DNA of 64,000 nt from Pseudomonadota bacterium (GCA_018241505.1 JAFEDS010000022.1:157778-221777); one strand, 5' to 3'; numbered from the stretch's first letter, positions 16,775 to 26,470 are shown. The notes: generated from the sequence alone by a model not told the origin. Numbers and translations: made by a program.

Positions 16775-17403
16775 ACGTCGTTGCGGAGCAATTTGCGAGC
16801 GCCGCGCGCCAGCGCCAGTCCGCGGAGCTGGGAATGTGGGTATTCCTGTCCACGGAGATCATGTTCTTTGCCCCTCTGTTCCTGGGATACACATACGGGC
16901 GCTGGGCGCTCGCGGACAGCTTCGGGGCCGCCAGTCAGCATACGGATGTTGTGATTGGAACCGCCAACACCGTCATCCTGCTCACGAGCAGCCTGTTTAT
17001 GGCCCTGGCCGTCCGAGCGGCCAAGCTGGGGCAGCGTCGCCCGTGCGTCACGCTTCTCAGTATAACCGGGGTGCTGGGTCTCACCTTCCTGGCGCTCAAG
17101 GGGCTCGAATACTACGGCGAGTGGCGCGAGCATCTCGTGCCCTGGCTGGACTTCCACTTCGATCCCGCCAGGCGCGGTGGGGCGGAGCTGTTCTATTTCC
17201 TGTACTTCGGCGCGACGGGCCTGCACGCCATCCACCTGAGCATAGGCGTCACAATCGTCTTCATCTTCGCGGTACGGGTCAGTCGCCAGGGTATTGCCCG
17301 GCTGGGGAACCAACTGGAGATCGGTGCACTGTACTGGCATTTCGTCGACAGCATCTGGGTGCTGCTGTACCCCATGATCTACCTCGTGGAGCGCCACGGA
17401 TGA
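16771..17403 (+). CDS. ctaE: Cytochrome c oxidase subunit III
   Basis: A 210-residue protein with about five membrane helices and the subunit III signatures [17 protein letters not shown] near the start and [10 protein letters not shown] in the fourth helix. It lacks the first two helices of mitochondrial-type subunit III, as is usual for short caa3 forms. Subunit III stabilises subunit I and proton uptake. The ATG at 16771 overlaps the ctaD stop; the longer frame from 15718 is a ctaD shadow. Confidence 0.92.
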   Translation: MNVVAEQFASAARQRQSAELGMWVFLSTEIMFFAPLFLGYTYGRWALADSFGAASQHTDVVIGTANTVILLTSSLFMALAVRAAKLGQRRPCVTLLSITGVLGLTFLALKGLEYYGEWREHLVPWLDFHFDPARRGGAELFYFLYFGATGLHAIHLSIGVTIVFIFAVRVSRQGIARLGNQLEIGALYWHFVDSIWVLLYPMIYLVERHG

Positions 17404-17729
17404 GCTCCCTCAAATCCCTGCTCGCCGTGTGGTTGGGTTTGATGCTTCTACTCGCATTGACGACGGCGAGCTCGTACCTGTCATTGGGGGTCGGCAACAC
17501 CATCATCAATCTGGTCATCGCATTCATGAAGATCGGGCTCATTGTGTGTTTCTTCATGCACCTGCCCCGTGCCGACGTCGCGGTTCGCCTGACGGCGGCG
17601 GCAACCCTGTTGTTCCTGTTCTTCATGGGCTTTCTCATTTTCGGCGATCTGCTGACACGCCACCCGCGGCGGGCACCTTGGACGGCGCCGGCTGAGTCGG
17701 TCGGTGGACCCTATTGGGGCAACCCATGA
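17400..17729 (+). CDS. ctaF: Cytochrome c oxidase subunit IV family protein
   Basis: A 109-residue protein with three membrane helices, including the NLVIAFMKIGLIVCFFMHL helix typical of prokaryotic subunit IV (COX4_pro). It has no cofactor and supports assembly or stability of the caa3 complex. It closes the oxidase gene set. A 4-base overlap joins it to ctaE, and another to the glycosidase gene that follows. Confidence 0.87.
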   Translation: MSSLKSLLAVWLGLMLLLALTTASSYLSLGVGNTIINLVIAFMKIGLIVCFFMHLPRADVAVRLTAAATLLFLFFMGFLIFGDLLTRHPRRAPWTAPAESVGGPYWGNP

Positions 17730-20008
17730 ACCGGCTCGACCGCAGGTTGATACGCTTGCGGCCGCGCGCAACGGCCCTGCACGTCAGCCACGACCGTACC
17801 GTATTGGTTCTCGCGCGTAACGGGTTCATTCACCCGGACGAACATGAAGGACTGTTCGTGGACGAGACACGTCTGCTATCGCGCTACGACTGCCGGATTG
17901 ACGGGCACGCGCTGTTGCCGGTAGCCCTGTCGAATGTGGCACAACATAGCTGGCTCGGCTACTACATCATCGCGCCGCCTGGCGCCGGCCATGGGCGCGG
18001 CAACATCTTCTCCCCCGCAAAGCCTGCGCAACAGACTATTGAAGTACGCATTTCGCGATTCGTCGGCGAAGGCATGCACGAGGATCTCGATCTGACCAAC
18101 TTCACGCAGCGTGCAGTCTCCGTACAACTGGCGCTGACGATTGACGCAGACTTTGCCGACCAGCAGGAGATTCCGAAGTCATCCAAGCAACACGGCCAAC
18201 GCACGTGTGAATGGGTTGAGAGTCGTCGGGAGCTGACGTTCGACTACCGGGCCGAGCATTCGTACGTGAACCAGAGCGAGCGCGGTGTTGCATCCCTGCA
18301 TCGCGGGCTCACGTTGCGAGTCACGAATGCAGACTCCCCACCCGAATTTCACGACGGTCGGATTGTCTTCACCGTGAATCTTGCGCCGCACGGTCACTGG
18401 CACACGTGCCTGCAATGGCTGCCGTTCATTGATGGCCAATCATTGCAACCGTGTTACGGCTGTCACTGCTTCGAGGCAAGCAGCGCACTTTTCCTGGAGG
18501 AAGCCACCGACTTCTCGACGCTGGCCGGCCACACCCTGCAACACACAGTGATCGAGACATTGCAGCAAGGCAAGCGGGATCTGGCAGCGCTGCGTTTTCA
18601 TCACCATGATTCGAATGAGCGTAACTGGACGGTAGCTGCAGGAATACCTTTGTATGTCTCTTTGTTCGGCCGGGACACGCTGACGACAGGCTGGGAGGCG
18701 GCGCTGCTCGGACCCGAGCTCATGCGCGGAGCATTGACAGCGCTGGCCCGCACGCAAGGCACCGAGGAGAACGACTGGCGCGATGAACAACCCGGTCGCA
18801 TGTTGCATGAAGCGCACCGGGGTCCGCAGGCCACCCTCAACTTCAATCCGAAAGGGCGTGACTACTGCTCGGTGACGACATCCAACTTCTATCCCTTCGT
18901 ACTGGCGCAGTTGTGGCATTGGACCGGCCGCAAGGAGGAGGTCGCTCCCTATATCGAGCCTGCGATGCGTGCTCTGCAATGGTTGAAGGCCGCGGATCTC
19001 GACCAGGATGGCTTCGTCGAATATCAGACCCGCTCCACCCAGGGTGCCCGCAATCAGTCCTGGAAAGACTCGAACGATGCCATGGTGTACGAGGACGGCA
19101 GCCAGGTGCCAACACCGATCGCGACCTGCGAGGAACAGGGCATCCTGTATGCGGCCAAGCTCAATATGGCCGAGGTCCTCTGGTGGTTCGACCGCAAGGA
19201 CGAAGCGACGCAGTTGCATCACGAGGCCATTGAGCTCAAGCAACGCTTCAATGAAGCCTACTGGGTGCCCGAGCTCGACTGCTTCGCCATGGCGCTCGAT
19301 CCCGACAAGCGGCCGGTGCGCTCAATTGCCTCGAATCCCATTCACTGCGTGGTGACCGGGATTGCCGAGCGGGAGTTGGCGCTGCGCACGCTCGATCGCA
19401 TGTTTGCAGCCGATATGTTTTCCGGTTGGGGCATCCGGACCTTGTCGGCACAGCACCCGGCCTACGACCCCTACTCCTACCATCGCGGTTCCGTGTGGCC
19501 GGTCGAGCATGGTCCGTTCGCGGTGGCCCTGTACCGCTATGGCCAACACGAACGCGTGCACCAGCTTTGCCAGGCGCAATTCGAGCTGGCATCCCTGTTC
19601 GATTTCTGCCGTTTACCGGAATGCGTGAGCGGCCATCCGCGCGATGAGGCTCACCCTTTTCCAGCGCTCTATCCGGATGCCAATTCCCCGCAGGCCTGGT
19701 CCGCGAGCACGCCGCTCACCCTGGTCCAGGTGTTGTTGGGCCTACAGCCCTTCGCACCTCTGAACATGTTGTTTATTGACCCGCAATTGCCCGAGTGGTT
19801 GCCACAATTCACTCTGCACCGGCTGCGGGTGGCCGACGCGATCATCAGCATCCGTTTTTTTCGCACTGCCAGTGGCCGCAGCGACTATGAGATTTGCGAA
19901 CAGCGGGGCACGCTGCACGTGATCCGGCAACCGAGCCCCTGGTCGCTCACTGCCACTGTACCGGAGCGCCTGCGCGATCTATTGGAGGGCTTTCTGCCCG
20001 GCAAATGA
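17726..20008 (+). CDS. Glycogen-debranching-type glycosidase (amylo-alpha-1,6-glucosidase family)
   Basis: A 760-residue protein with an N-terminal beta-rich debranching N-domain (about 20-260, with GLFVDETRLLSRYD) and a C-terminal alpha/alpha-barrel glycosidase domain (YVSLFGRDTLTTGWEAAL, then a DGFVEY...QSWKDSNDAM region with acidic catalytic candidates, and YHRGSVWPVEHGPFA). Members act on alpha-glucans, trehalose-like sugars or compatible solutes such as glucosylglycerate. No signal peptide, so it is cytoplasmic. The ATGA overlap with ctaF ties it to the respiratory operon. The next gene is convergent, 5 bases away, with no clear terminator hairpin. Confidence 0.85.
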   Translation: MNRLDRRLIRLRPRATALHVSHDRTVLVLARNGFIHPDEHEGLFVDETRLLSRYDCRIDGHALLPVALSNVAQHSWLGYYIIAPPGAGHGRGNIFSPAKPAQQTIEVRISRFVGEGMHEDLDLTNFTQRAVSVQLALTIDADFADQQEIPKSSKQHGQRTCEWVESRRELTFDYRAEHSYVNQSERGVASLHRGLTLRVTNADSPPEFHDGRIVFTVNLAPHGHWHTCLQWLPFIDGQSLQPCYGCHCFEASSALFLEEATDFSTLAGHTLQHTVIETLQQGKRDLAALRFHHHDSNERNWTVAAGIPLYVSLFGRDTLTTGWEAALLGPELMRGALTALARTQGTEENDWRDEQPGRMLHEAHRGPQATLNFNPKGRDYCSVTTSNFYPFVLAQLWHWTGRKEEVAPYIEPAMRALQWLKAADLDQDGFVEYQTRSTQGARNQSWKDSNDAMVYEDGSQVPTPIATCEEQGILYAAKLNMAEVLWWFDRKDEATQLHHEAIELKQRFNEAYWVPELDCFAMALDPDKRPVRSIASNPIHCVVTGIAERELALRTLDRMFAADMFSGWGIRTLSAQHPAYDPYSYHRGSVWPVEHGPFAVALYRYGQHERVHQLCQAQFELASLFDFCRLPECVSGHPRDEAHPFPALYPDANSPQAWSASTPLTLVQVLLGLQPFAPLNMLFIDPQLPEWLPQFTLHRLRVADAIISIRFFRTASGRSDYEICEQRGTLHVIRQPSPWSLTATVPERLRDLLEGFLPGK

Positions 20009-20013
20009 GGTAA

Positions 20014-21030
20014 CTACCGGCCACGCGCCAGTCTGGCCACGCCTGCACCCACAGCCAGGAAAATCAGGGCGCCGGCCGCAAACAGACCCACACGGGCGAG
20101 CTCACCGACTACGAGCGGCGCATGGTTCACCGCTTCCTTGCTGAATGAACCGCGTGTCCGATGCAACGCGCTGACGGGAGCGTCGAGATTGTCTTGCCGA
20201 TCAGGGGGCACGGACTCAGAAGTCTGTTGTCCTTGGATGCCCGTGCGGGCGAGATATCGGTCCAGTGCTCCAGGCAACAACGCGTTGGCAAGAATGGTCA
20301 CAATCGTGGGCAAGCCGATCCAATACTCCCGCCAGGCGCCGCGCTCGGCCCGGAAGACGGCATCGGCAATGACCTCCGGTTCCACCGGCCGCCCCATGGG
20401 GCGCGGAGTATGGTTGATGTGGACCCGGGCCCAATCAAACTGCGGTGTGTTGACTGCCGGTAGCTCGATAATGCTGATGCGAATTGCGGAGCCTTCATTC
20501 ATCAACTCCGCCCGCAGGGAGTCGGTGAACCCGCGAATCGCGTGCTTGGCGCCGCAATATGCAGCCTGCAGCGGAATGCCCCGGTAGGCCAGCGCCGAGC
20601 CGATCTGGATGATGCGGCCGCGACGTCGAGGACGCATCGACTTCAAAGCGGCCATTGTGCCGTGTACGAACCCCAGGTAGGTGACCTCCGTGACCCTGCG
20701 GAACTCCTGCGGTGTCATATCGGAAACCCTTGAGAACACAGTCTCCATGGCGTCGTTCACCCAAATGTCGATCTTGCCGAGCCGTTGCTCCAACTGCTCC
20801 GCTGCCGCGAACAGCGCCTGCGAATCCGCTACATCGACTGCCTCCACCGCGACTTCTGCTCCCGCTTGTTGCAGCTCTCGCTGAAGCTCTTCGAGAGATG
20901 CGCAGTCACGGGCAATGAGACCCAGGCGGTCGCCGGCGCGCGCGAAGCGCCGAGCCAGCGCACGGCCCACACCGGCCGTTGCGCCTGTAATCACGACAGT
21001 GCGCGCGTGCTGCCGAGTCCGAGTGGCCAT
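20014..21030 (-). CDS. SDR-family NAD(P)-dependent oxidoreductase with C-terminal membrane anchor
   Basis: A 338-residue protein with a classical short-chain dehydrogenase core: nucleotide motif TGATAGVG (15-22), catalytic S145, and YCGAK with Y158 and K162. The usual NNAG is replaced by VNDAME. After about 260 residues a hydrophilic linker leads to a C-terminal hydrophobic helix, so the enzyme is probably tail-anchored in the inner membrane. Substrate unknown. ATG at 21030 is preferred; 21066 is also in frame. The gene converges with the glycosidase and diverges from a small secreted protein. Confidence 0.85.
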   Translation of the reverse strand: MATRTRQHARTVVITGATAGVGRALARRFARAGDRLGLIARDCASLEELQRELQQAGAEVAVEAVDVADSQALFAAAEQLEQRLGKIDIWVNDAMETVFSRVSDMTPQEFRRVTEVTYLGFVHGTMAALKSMRPRRRGRIIQIGSALAYRGIPLQAAYCGAKHAIRGFTDSLRAELMNEGSAIRISIIELPAVNTPQFDWARVHINHTPRPMGRPVEPEVIADAVFRAERGAWREYWIGLPTIVTILANALLPGALDRYLARTGIQGQQTSESVPPDRQDNLDAPVSALHRTRGSFSKEAVNHAPLVVGELARVGLFAAGALIFLAVGAGVARLARGR

Positions 21031-21120
21031 CGTCTGTGCTCCGATAAACGGTTCGTGTCCAATCAATTCCCGAGCCGCAAAGCTGTTCCGCCGGCACGGA
21101 AGCTGCTTCCTGAGTCGCCC

Positions 21121-21537
21121 ATGACAAGGAAAATTGCGCTGACCGCCGCCCTCTACGTCTTGGCTGTAGAGCCAACATGGGCCGATACAACCATTGAGAG
21201 ACTGGACCCGGGGAACGATCCAACTGTGGTTGCCACTCCTGCCGATATCACGTCCGGAAAAGTCGTGCAGAGCCCCGAAGGCTGGCGAATCGGGACGGTC
21301 CGTGAAGTTTCACATCCCGCGAAAGGCAATCCTGCCTACGTTTTGATTGCCACGGAGTCGGGTACCACGGCGATTCCTGACTGGGCGATCATCCACTTGC
21401 TGCGCGACGCACACCTCGTCATTGATCGATCCATGCTGAACTCCGCTCCGCGGGTCAATGACGATCAAGTCCGTGCGGGCTCGAACGACGGGGCCTGGAA
21501 GCAGCGCGCCGATCAATATTGGGGCAAGTATCGCTGA
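21121..21537 (+). CDS. Small exported protein with PRC-barrel-like domain
   Basis: A 138-residue protein with a signal peptide cut near residue 21 (VEPTWA). A compact domain follows (ITSGKVVQSPEGWRIGTVRE...YVLIATESGTTAIPDWAI), patterned like a PRC barrel. The function is not known; PRC-barrel proteins often bind RNA or partner proteins in a sensory context. The C-terminus is hydrophilic. The start at 21121 is the one that gives a clean signal peptide; the frame extends upstream to 20785 without support. Confidence 0.6.
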   Translation: MTRKIALTAALYVLAVEPTWADTTIERLDPGNDPTVVATPADITSGKVVQSPEGWRIGTVREVSHPAKGNPAYVLIATESGTTAIPDWAIIHLLRDAHLVIDRSMLNSAPRVNDDQVRAGSNDGAWKQRADQYWGKYR

Positions 21538-21630
21538 CAGCACGCAGCGGCACTCCGCTCACGCTTGCGCTGTAATTACTCCAGTGAATTGAACAACCGA
21601 GGCTGGCGGCGCAGCGCCAGGGATGGCATA

Positions 21631-21646
21631 CTGTATATATAAACAG
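21631..21646. promoter_or_regulatory. LexA (SOS) box upstream of dinB
   Basis: CTGTATATATAAACAG matches the gammaproteobacterial LexA consensus CTGT-N8-ACAG exactly, with an A/T-rich centre. It ends 23 bases before the dinB start. LexA binding here would repress dinB until DNA damage. The TATATA inside it may also be the -10 hexamer. Confidence 0.88.
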
Positions 21647-21669
21647 CTAACTGCCGCGGCGGGATCGAG

Positions 21670-22902
21670 ATGGAAGCCACCATCCTCCATGCAGACCTCG
21701 ATGCCTTTTATGCGTCTGTGGAGCAACTGCTCGATCCCCGCTTGCGCGGAAAGCCAATTGCGGTAGGCGGTGGGGTTGTTCTCGCAGCTTCCTACGAAGC
21801 CAAAGCGTTCGGTGTGCAAAGCGGGATGTCTGGACGGAATGCGCGGCAGCTCTGTCCACATCTGATTTTTGTTCGGGGGCATTTCAGCGAGTACCAACGG
21901 TTGGGCGATGCCGCGATCCAAATCGTCGGGGACTACACACCCCTGATTGAGCGCATCTCCATTGATGAGGCGTTCGCTGACGTGGTGGGGTGTACTCATT
22001 TGTTCGGCCCTCCCGCGCAGATTGCGCGGAAGATCCGCTGCCGGGTTCGAACCGAGCTCGGGCTGCCGATTTCGGTTGGGGTGGCACGCACCAAACACCT
22101 CGCCAAGATTGCATCGCAAGTCGCTAAGCCTAATGGGCTCGTGGTGGTCGATCCCTGGAGCGAGCTCGAGTTCGTCCACGATCTGCCGGTGGAGCTCATG
22201 TGGGGTGTCGGACCGGTAACCCGGGTTCGATTAGCCGAAGTGGGTGTGCGGACCATCGGCCAACTGGCCCGGATGCCGGGCCGGTCGTTGGAACAGTTAC
22301 TGGGGTGCGGGGCGGCGGAGAAACTCGCGGCACTCTCCTGGAATCGCGACCCCCGCGAAATCAGGACGCAGCGGCGCGCCAGGTCGGCGGGCGCGCAATC
22401 GGCCCTCGGCCTGGAGCCGGCTCAGGAAAGAATTTACCGGCCTGCCCTGCGCCACCTCGCGGACAGAATAGGTGCGCGGCTGCGAGCCAAATCCCTGTCG
22501 GGCCGGACAATCGGCGTCCGCGTTCGCTTTGCCGACCTTCGGGCTGTGACCCGCGCCGTCACTTTCGACACGCCGATCTGCGCAACAGCTTTACTGGCGG
22601 AAGTGGCTGAACGGCTCGTACGCGGCGTGCTGGCGCAGCACTCGAGCGAACCGAAAATATCGCTGCTGGCCATTCGCGTGTCGCACCTGACAAAGGACAC
22701 GAACAGTCAGATGGCCCTTCCCTTCGGACGCAACTGTGACGCACGTCACGAAATAGGACCGCAGCCCTCGTCCGATCGCGCTGTCGACAGCATCCGTGAG
22801 CGCTTTGGTTGGGAAGCGATCGGCTACGGATCGGTTGTGTTGAGCTCAGGGCGCGGGGTCCCGGATGAGTTTCGTGTGCTGGCCGAACAGGAGTTGTTAT
22901 AA
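21670..22902 (+). CDS. dinB: DNA polymerase IV, Y-family translesion polymerase
   Basis: A 410-residue protein with palm, finger, thumb and little-finger regions of DinB. Catalytic acids are in ADLDAFYASVEQ (D9) and SIDEAF (D99, E100). A helix-hairpin-helix thumb lies around 180-215. A sliding-clamp-type sequence QMALPF starts at 347. The enzyme copies past damaged bases at low fidelity. It is a little longer than E. coli DinB (351 residues), because sequence continues after the clamp motif. The gene is monocistronic and preceded by a consensus LexA box. Confidence 0.94.
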   Translation: MEATILHADLDAFYASVEQLLDPRLRGKPIAVGGGVVLAASYEAKAFGVQSGMSGRNARQLCPHLIFVRGHFSEYQRLGDAAIQIVGDYTPLIERISIDEAFADVVGCTHLFGPPAQIARKIRCRVRTELGLPISVGVARTKHLAKIASQVAKPNGLVVVDPWSELEFVHDLPVELMWGVGPVTRVRLAEVGVRTIGQLARMPGRSLEQLLGCGAAEKLAALSWNRDPREIRTQRRARSAGAQSALGLEPAQERIYRPALRHLADRIGARLRAKSLSGRTIGVRVRFADLRAVTRAVTFDTPICATALLAEVAERLVRGVLAQHSSEPKISLLAIRVSHLTKDTNSQMALPFGRNCDARHEIGPQPSSDRAVDSIRERFGWEAIGYGSVVLSSGRGVPDEFRVLAEQELL

Positions 22903-23034
22903 AGCCCACGCCCGCATCGCAAGCCCAACCATATCCATTTTCATGCTTCTCACGCAGCGGTGTGCAGCAATAAATCCCCTTGCTACTCCAACACCGGCGA
23001 GTTAGCTTGTGAGAGTCGTCCAGGGGGATAGGAC

Positions 23035-26000
23035 ATGCAGAAGTATAAGAAGGCGGCAACCCGCGGTTCCCTGTTTGTGTTTGCGGGCCTTCTGGCCGGG
23101 CTGCTCGCCGCCCCGGTCTCGGCGGCAACGCTGGTGGGATTCTGGAATCTCAACGAAAACGGCGGGGTTACCGCCACCGACGATTCCGGCTCCGGCAATA
23201 CCGGCACACTGATCAACTCACCTGCATGGATTCCCGGTGAATCCGGCAGCGCGCTGAACTTCGTTGCCGGCGGCAAGGGCTACGTGGCCGCCTCGGGCGG
23301 CGAAAGCCTCGCCGACCTGTACAAACAGGGACTCACGGTGGCGGCCTGGATCAAACCGCGATCGGGCGGCGGCGGCAATGTGGGCCGCATCGTCGACAAG
23401 GACAACAACAACGGCGGTTGGTTCTTTGCCATGAACGGCACGACGGGAGTCAAACTCACGATCGACACGTTCACGACCTCTTCACCGTCGCGCGCATCGA
23501 CAGCAGGAATCAAGCTGAACGTCTGGCAGCATGTTGCCGCTACCTGGGATGGCTCCACCAACGGGTCAAACATCCACGTCTACATAAACGGCGTGCTCGC
23601 CGATGGAACCGTCGTCAATGGTGCCGGGACCCCGGAGGCGGATGAGGACACCCCGTTCGCCATCGGCAATCGCAGCGTCGACACCGCCCGCCCATTTGAC
23701 GGCGGCATCGACGAAGTTCACGTGTACAGCGGCGTGCTAACAGCCGCGGAAATCCAGGCGTTGGCCAGCGGATCGACCCCGCCGCCCGACACACAGCCCC
23801 CGACAGTTCCGACGGGACTGAAGGCGACGGCGGTCACGACCTCGAGCATTGCAATCGGCTGGACGGCGTCCACCGACTTGCCATCGCCCGGTGGCACCGG
23901 GGTCGCCGGTTACTATGTCTACCGAGGCGGAAACACGACTACGCCGATCGCGACCATCAAAGGTAGCACCTCGTACACAGACACCGGGCTGACCAGCGGC
24001 ACGACCTACACCTATCAAGTCGCTGCGTTCGACGCGGCAACACCGGCCAACGTGTCGGCACCGAGCGCAGTCCTCAGCGTTGCAACCGCTTCCCAGACAT
24101 CAATATCCTTGACCGGAGGTGACATTGGAGCGGTTGCCGCGAAGGGTTCGTCCACCGTCAGTGGGTCAACGTACACCATCAAAGGGTCCGGAGTTGATAT
24201 CTACGGCACCGCGGATTCCTTCCAGTTTGACTCGCAGGCGCTGACGGGCGACGGCACGATTACCGCGCGCGTGGTCAGCGAGACGAATACCAATGTGTGG
24301 GCCAAAGCCGGAGTCATGTTCCGCGAGACACTGGCGGCGGGATCCAGTTTTTCGGCCATTGTGATTGCGGCCAACAATCCGGCGGCGCTCGAGGCACGCA
24401 TCGGCACCGGAGCCGCCACACTCACCACCAAGACGGCCACATTCAAAGCAGCCCCCTATTGGGTCCGCATGTCTCGGGCGGGGAATGTGTTTACGGGGTC
24501 AATATCGCCTGACGGTGTTACCTGGACCGTCGTCGGCACCTACACCGTGCCGATGGCGGCGGCGCTGCATGTTGGACTTGCCGTCACCAGCCACAACAAT
24601 GGCGCATTGAATACGGCTGTTTTCGATCACGTGACCATCACTTCCGCCTCGACTCCAGTGCAAGTGGTCGTCGCACCGGCGACCATCACACTGACGACGG
24701 GAACCCTGCAGCAGTTCTCCGCCACCGTCAGCAATGCATCCAACACGAATGTGACCTGGCAGGTGAACGGCGTTAATGGCGGAGTCGCGGCAACGGGCAC
24801 CATCAGCGCGACGGGCGTTTACACCGCGCCGGCCTCTCTGACGACATCGCCGGCGACTTTCACTATCCGTGCAGTCTCGGCCCAGGACGCATCGGCCACA
24901 GGCACGGCCCAGGCAACCGTGGTCACTCGAAGCACGTCCACCGTTGATGTCACCACTTATAAGTACGACCTGGCCCGCACCGGCCTGAATTTCCACGAAA
25001 CCGCGCTGACCACGGCGAATGTCCGCTCAGCGACCTTCGGTCTGCAGCGATCGCTTCCCGGCGATGGAGCTATCTTCGCGCAGCCGCTGTTCCTCTCCAA
25101 TTTGACGGTGGCCGGCAACGTGCACAATGTCGTGTTCTTTGCGACCGAGCACAATTCTCTCTACGCGTATGACAGCGATACCGGAGCCAAGCTCTGGCAG
25201 GTCTCGCTGAACAGCGCCGGCGAGACCACGAGCGACAACCGCAGTTGCGGCGTGGTCAGCCCTGAAATCGGTGTAACGGCAACGCCGGTAATCGACCGCA
25301 ATGCCGGTCCCCATGGTGCGTTGTACGTAGTGACGGCCACGAAAGACAGCTCGGGCGGCTATCACCATCGGATTCACGCGATTGATGTCACGACCGGCGC
25401 GGAGCTGTTCAGTGGGCCCAAGGAAATCACGGCAACCTATCCGACTTCCTCCGGCGGCACCAACACCTTCGACCCCGGCACCTACCTGGAGCGTGCCGGC
25501 CTGTTGCTGCTGAACGGTGAGATCTACACCACCTGGGCGTCCCATTGTGACAATTTCCCCTACGGCGGTTGGATCATTGCTTTCAACGGCACCACCCTGG
25601 CCCGGACCCGGGTACTCAGCACCGGTCCCAACGGCAACGACGGTGGCCCTGCCATCTGGCAAAGCGGCGGCGCACCGGCCGCGGATGGCAACGGATTCAT
25701 TTACCTGCTGACGGGTAACGGCGTCTTCGAAACCACACTGGATGCCAATGGCTTCCCGTCCAAACGGGACTATGGCAATTCGTTCCTGAAGCTCAGTACC
25801 GCCGGCAACACCCTGACGGTGGCTGACTACTTCTCCATGTGGAATGAAGTGGCCGAGTCGACCGCGGACCTGGATTTCGGCAGCGGCGGCGCGATGCTGC
25901 TGCCCGACCTGACCGACTCAAGCGGTGTGACGCGGCAACTCGGCTTCGGCGCGGGCAAGGATGGCAACATCTATATTGTCCGGCGCGATGCCATGGGTAA

Positions 26001-26445
26001 ATTCAATGCGTCCACCAACAACATCTGGCAGCAGGTGGACCAGGGCGGCCAGGAAGTTCGTTCGACACCGGCCTACTTCAACGGCCACATCTACCTGTCC
26101 GCGAAGAATGTCCCCATGCAGGCGTACACGCTCACAGCCGCCAAGCTGTCGGCCTCGCCCACTTCACAGACGAGCAATGCATTCGGCTACCCGGGGGCGG
26201 TTCCGGTCGTGTCGTCAAACGGCTCGAACAACGGCATCGTCTGGGCATTCACGACCGCCAACCCCAGCGTTCTGTATGCCTATGATGCCAACAACCTGGC
26301 TACGCAGTTTTATAACAGCACCCAGGCAGCCGGTGGCCGCGACAACTTCGGAGTGGGCAACAAGTTCAACACCGCCATCGTGGTGGGTGGCAAGGTGTTC
26401 GTGCCCACGACGACCGGCGTGGCGGAATTCGGGCTGCTGCCATAG
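23035..26445 (+). CDS. Large secreted mosaic protein: LamG, Fn3, DUF1349-like, Ig-like and PQQ-type beta-propeller
   Basis: An 1136-residue protein with a signal peptide (about 1-31, ending VSAATL). Domains in order: LamG/concanavalin-like jelly roll (33-245, LVGFWNLNENGG to FDGGIDEVHVYSGVLT); fibronectin III (about 258-352); DUF1349-like jelly roll (about 365-540, with WAKAGVMFRETL and PYWVRMSRAGN); Ig-like linker (545-635); and a C-terminal beta-propeller resembling PQQ enzymes (640-1136, YAYDSDTGAKLW, LLTGNGVFE). The layout suggests binding of extracellular glycans; I see no proof of PQQ binding or catalysis. A hairpin follows the stop. It stands alone, without an operon partner. Confidence 0.82.
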   Translation: MQKYKKAATRGSLFVFAGLLAGLLAAPVSAATLVGFWNLNENGGVTATDDSGSGNTGTLINSPAWIPGESGSALNFVAGGKGYVAASGGESLADLYKQGLTVAAWIKPRSGGGGNVGRIVDKDNNNGGWFFAMNGTTGVKLTIDTFTTSSPSRASTAGIKLNVWQHVAATWDGSTNGSNIHVYINGVLADGTVVNGAGTPEADEDTPFAIGNRSVDTARPFDGGIDEVHVYSGVLTAAEIQALASGSTPPPDTQPPTVPTGLKATAVTTSSIAIGWTASTDLPSPGGTGVAGYYVYRGGNTTTPIATIKGSTSYTDTGLTSGTTYTYQVAAFDAATPANVSAPSAVLSVATASQTSISLTGGDIGAVAAKGSSTVSGSTYTIKGSGVDIYGTADSFQFDSQALTGDGTITARVVSETNTNVWAKAGVMFRETLAAGSSFSAIVIAANNPAALEARIGTGAATLTTKTATFKAAPYWVRMSRAGNVFTGSISPDGVTWTVVGTYTVPMAAALHVGLAVTSHNNGALNTAVFDHVTITSASTPVQVVVAPATITLTTGTLQQFSATVSNASNTNVTWQVNGVNGGVAATGTISATGVYTAPASLTTSPATFTIRAVSAQDASATGTAQATVVTRSTSTVDVTTYKYDLARTGLNFHETALTTANVRSATFGLQRSLPGDGAIFAQPLFLSNLTVAGNVHNVVFFATEHNSLYAYDSDTGAKLWQVSLNSAGETTSDNRSCGVVSPEIGVTATPVIDRNAGPHGALYVVTATKDSSGGYHHRIHAIDVTTGAELFSGPKEITATYPTSSGGTNTFDPGTYLERAGLLLLNGEIYTTWASHCDNFPYGGWIIAFNGTTLARTRVLSTGPNGNDGGPAIWQSGGAPAADGNGFIYLLTGNGVFETTLDANGFPSKRDYGNSFLKLSTAGNTLTVADYFSMWNEVAESTADLDFGSGGAMLLPDLTDSSGVTRQLGFGAGKDGNIYIVRRDAMGKFNASTNNIWQQVDQGGQEVRSTPAYFNGHIYLSAKNVPMQAYTLTAAKLSASPTSQTSNAFGYPGAVPVVSSNGSNNGIVWAFTTANPSVLYAYDANNLATQFYNSTQAAGGRDNFGVGNKFNTAIVVGGKVFVPTTTGVAEFGLLP

Positions 26446-26470
26446 CAGCCTGAACGCTGCATGAATGAAA

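Noticed and set aside
21603-21620. Small hairpin (CTGGCG/CGCCAG) before the LexA box
   Set aside because: A 6-bp GC stem without a T-run in GC-rich DNA; not enough to call a terminator for the upstream gene.
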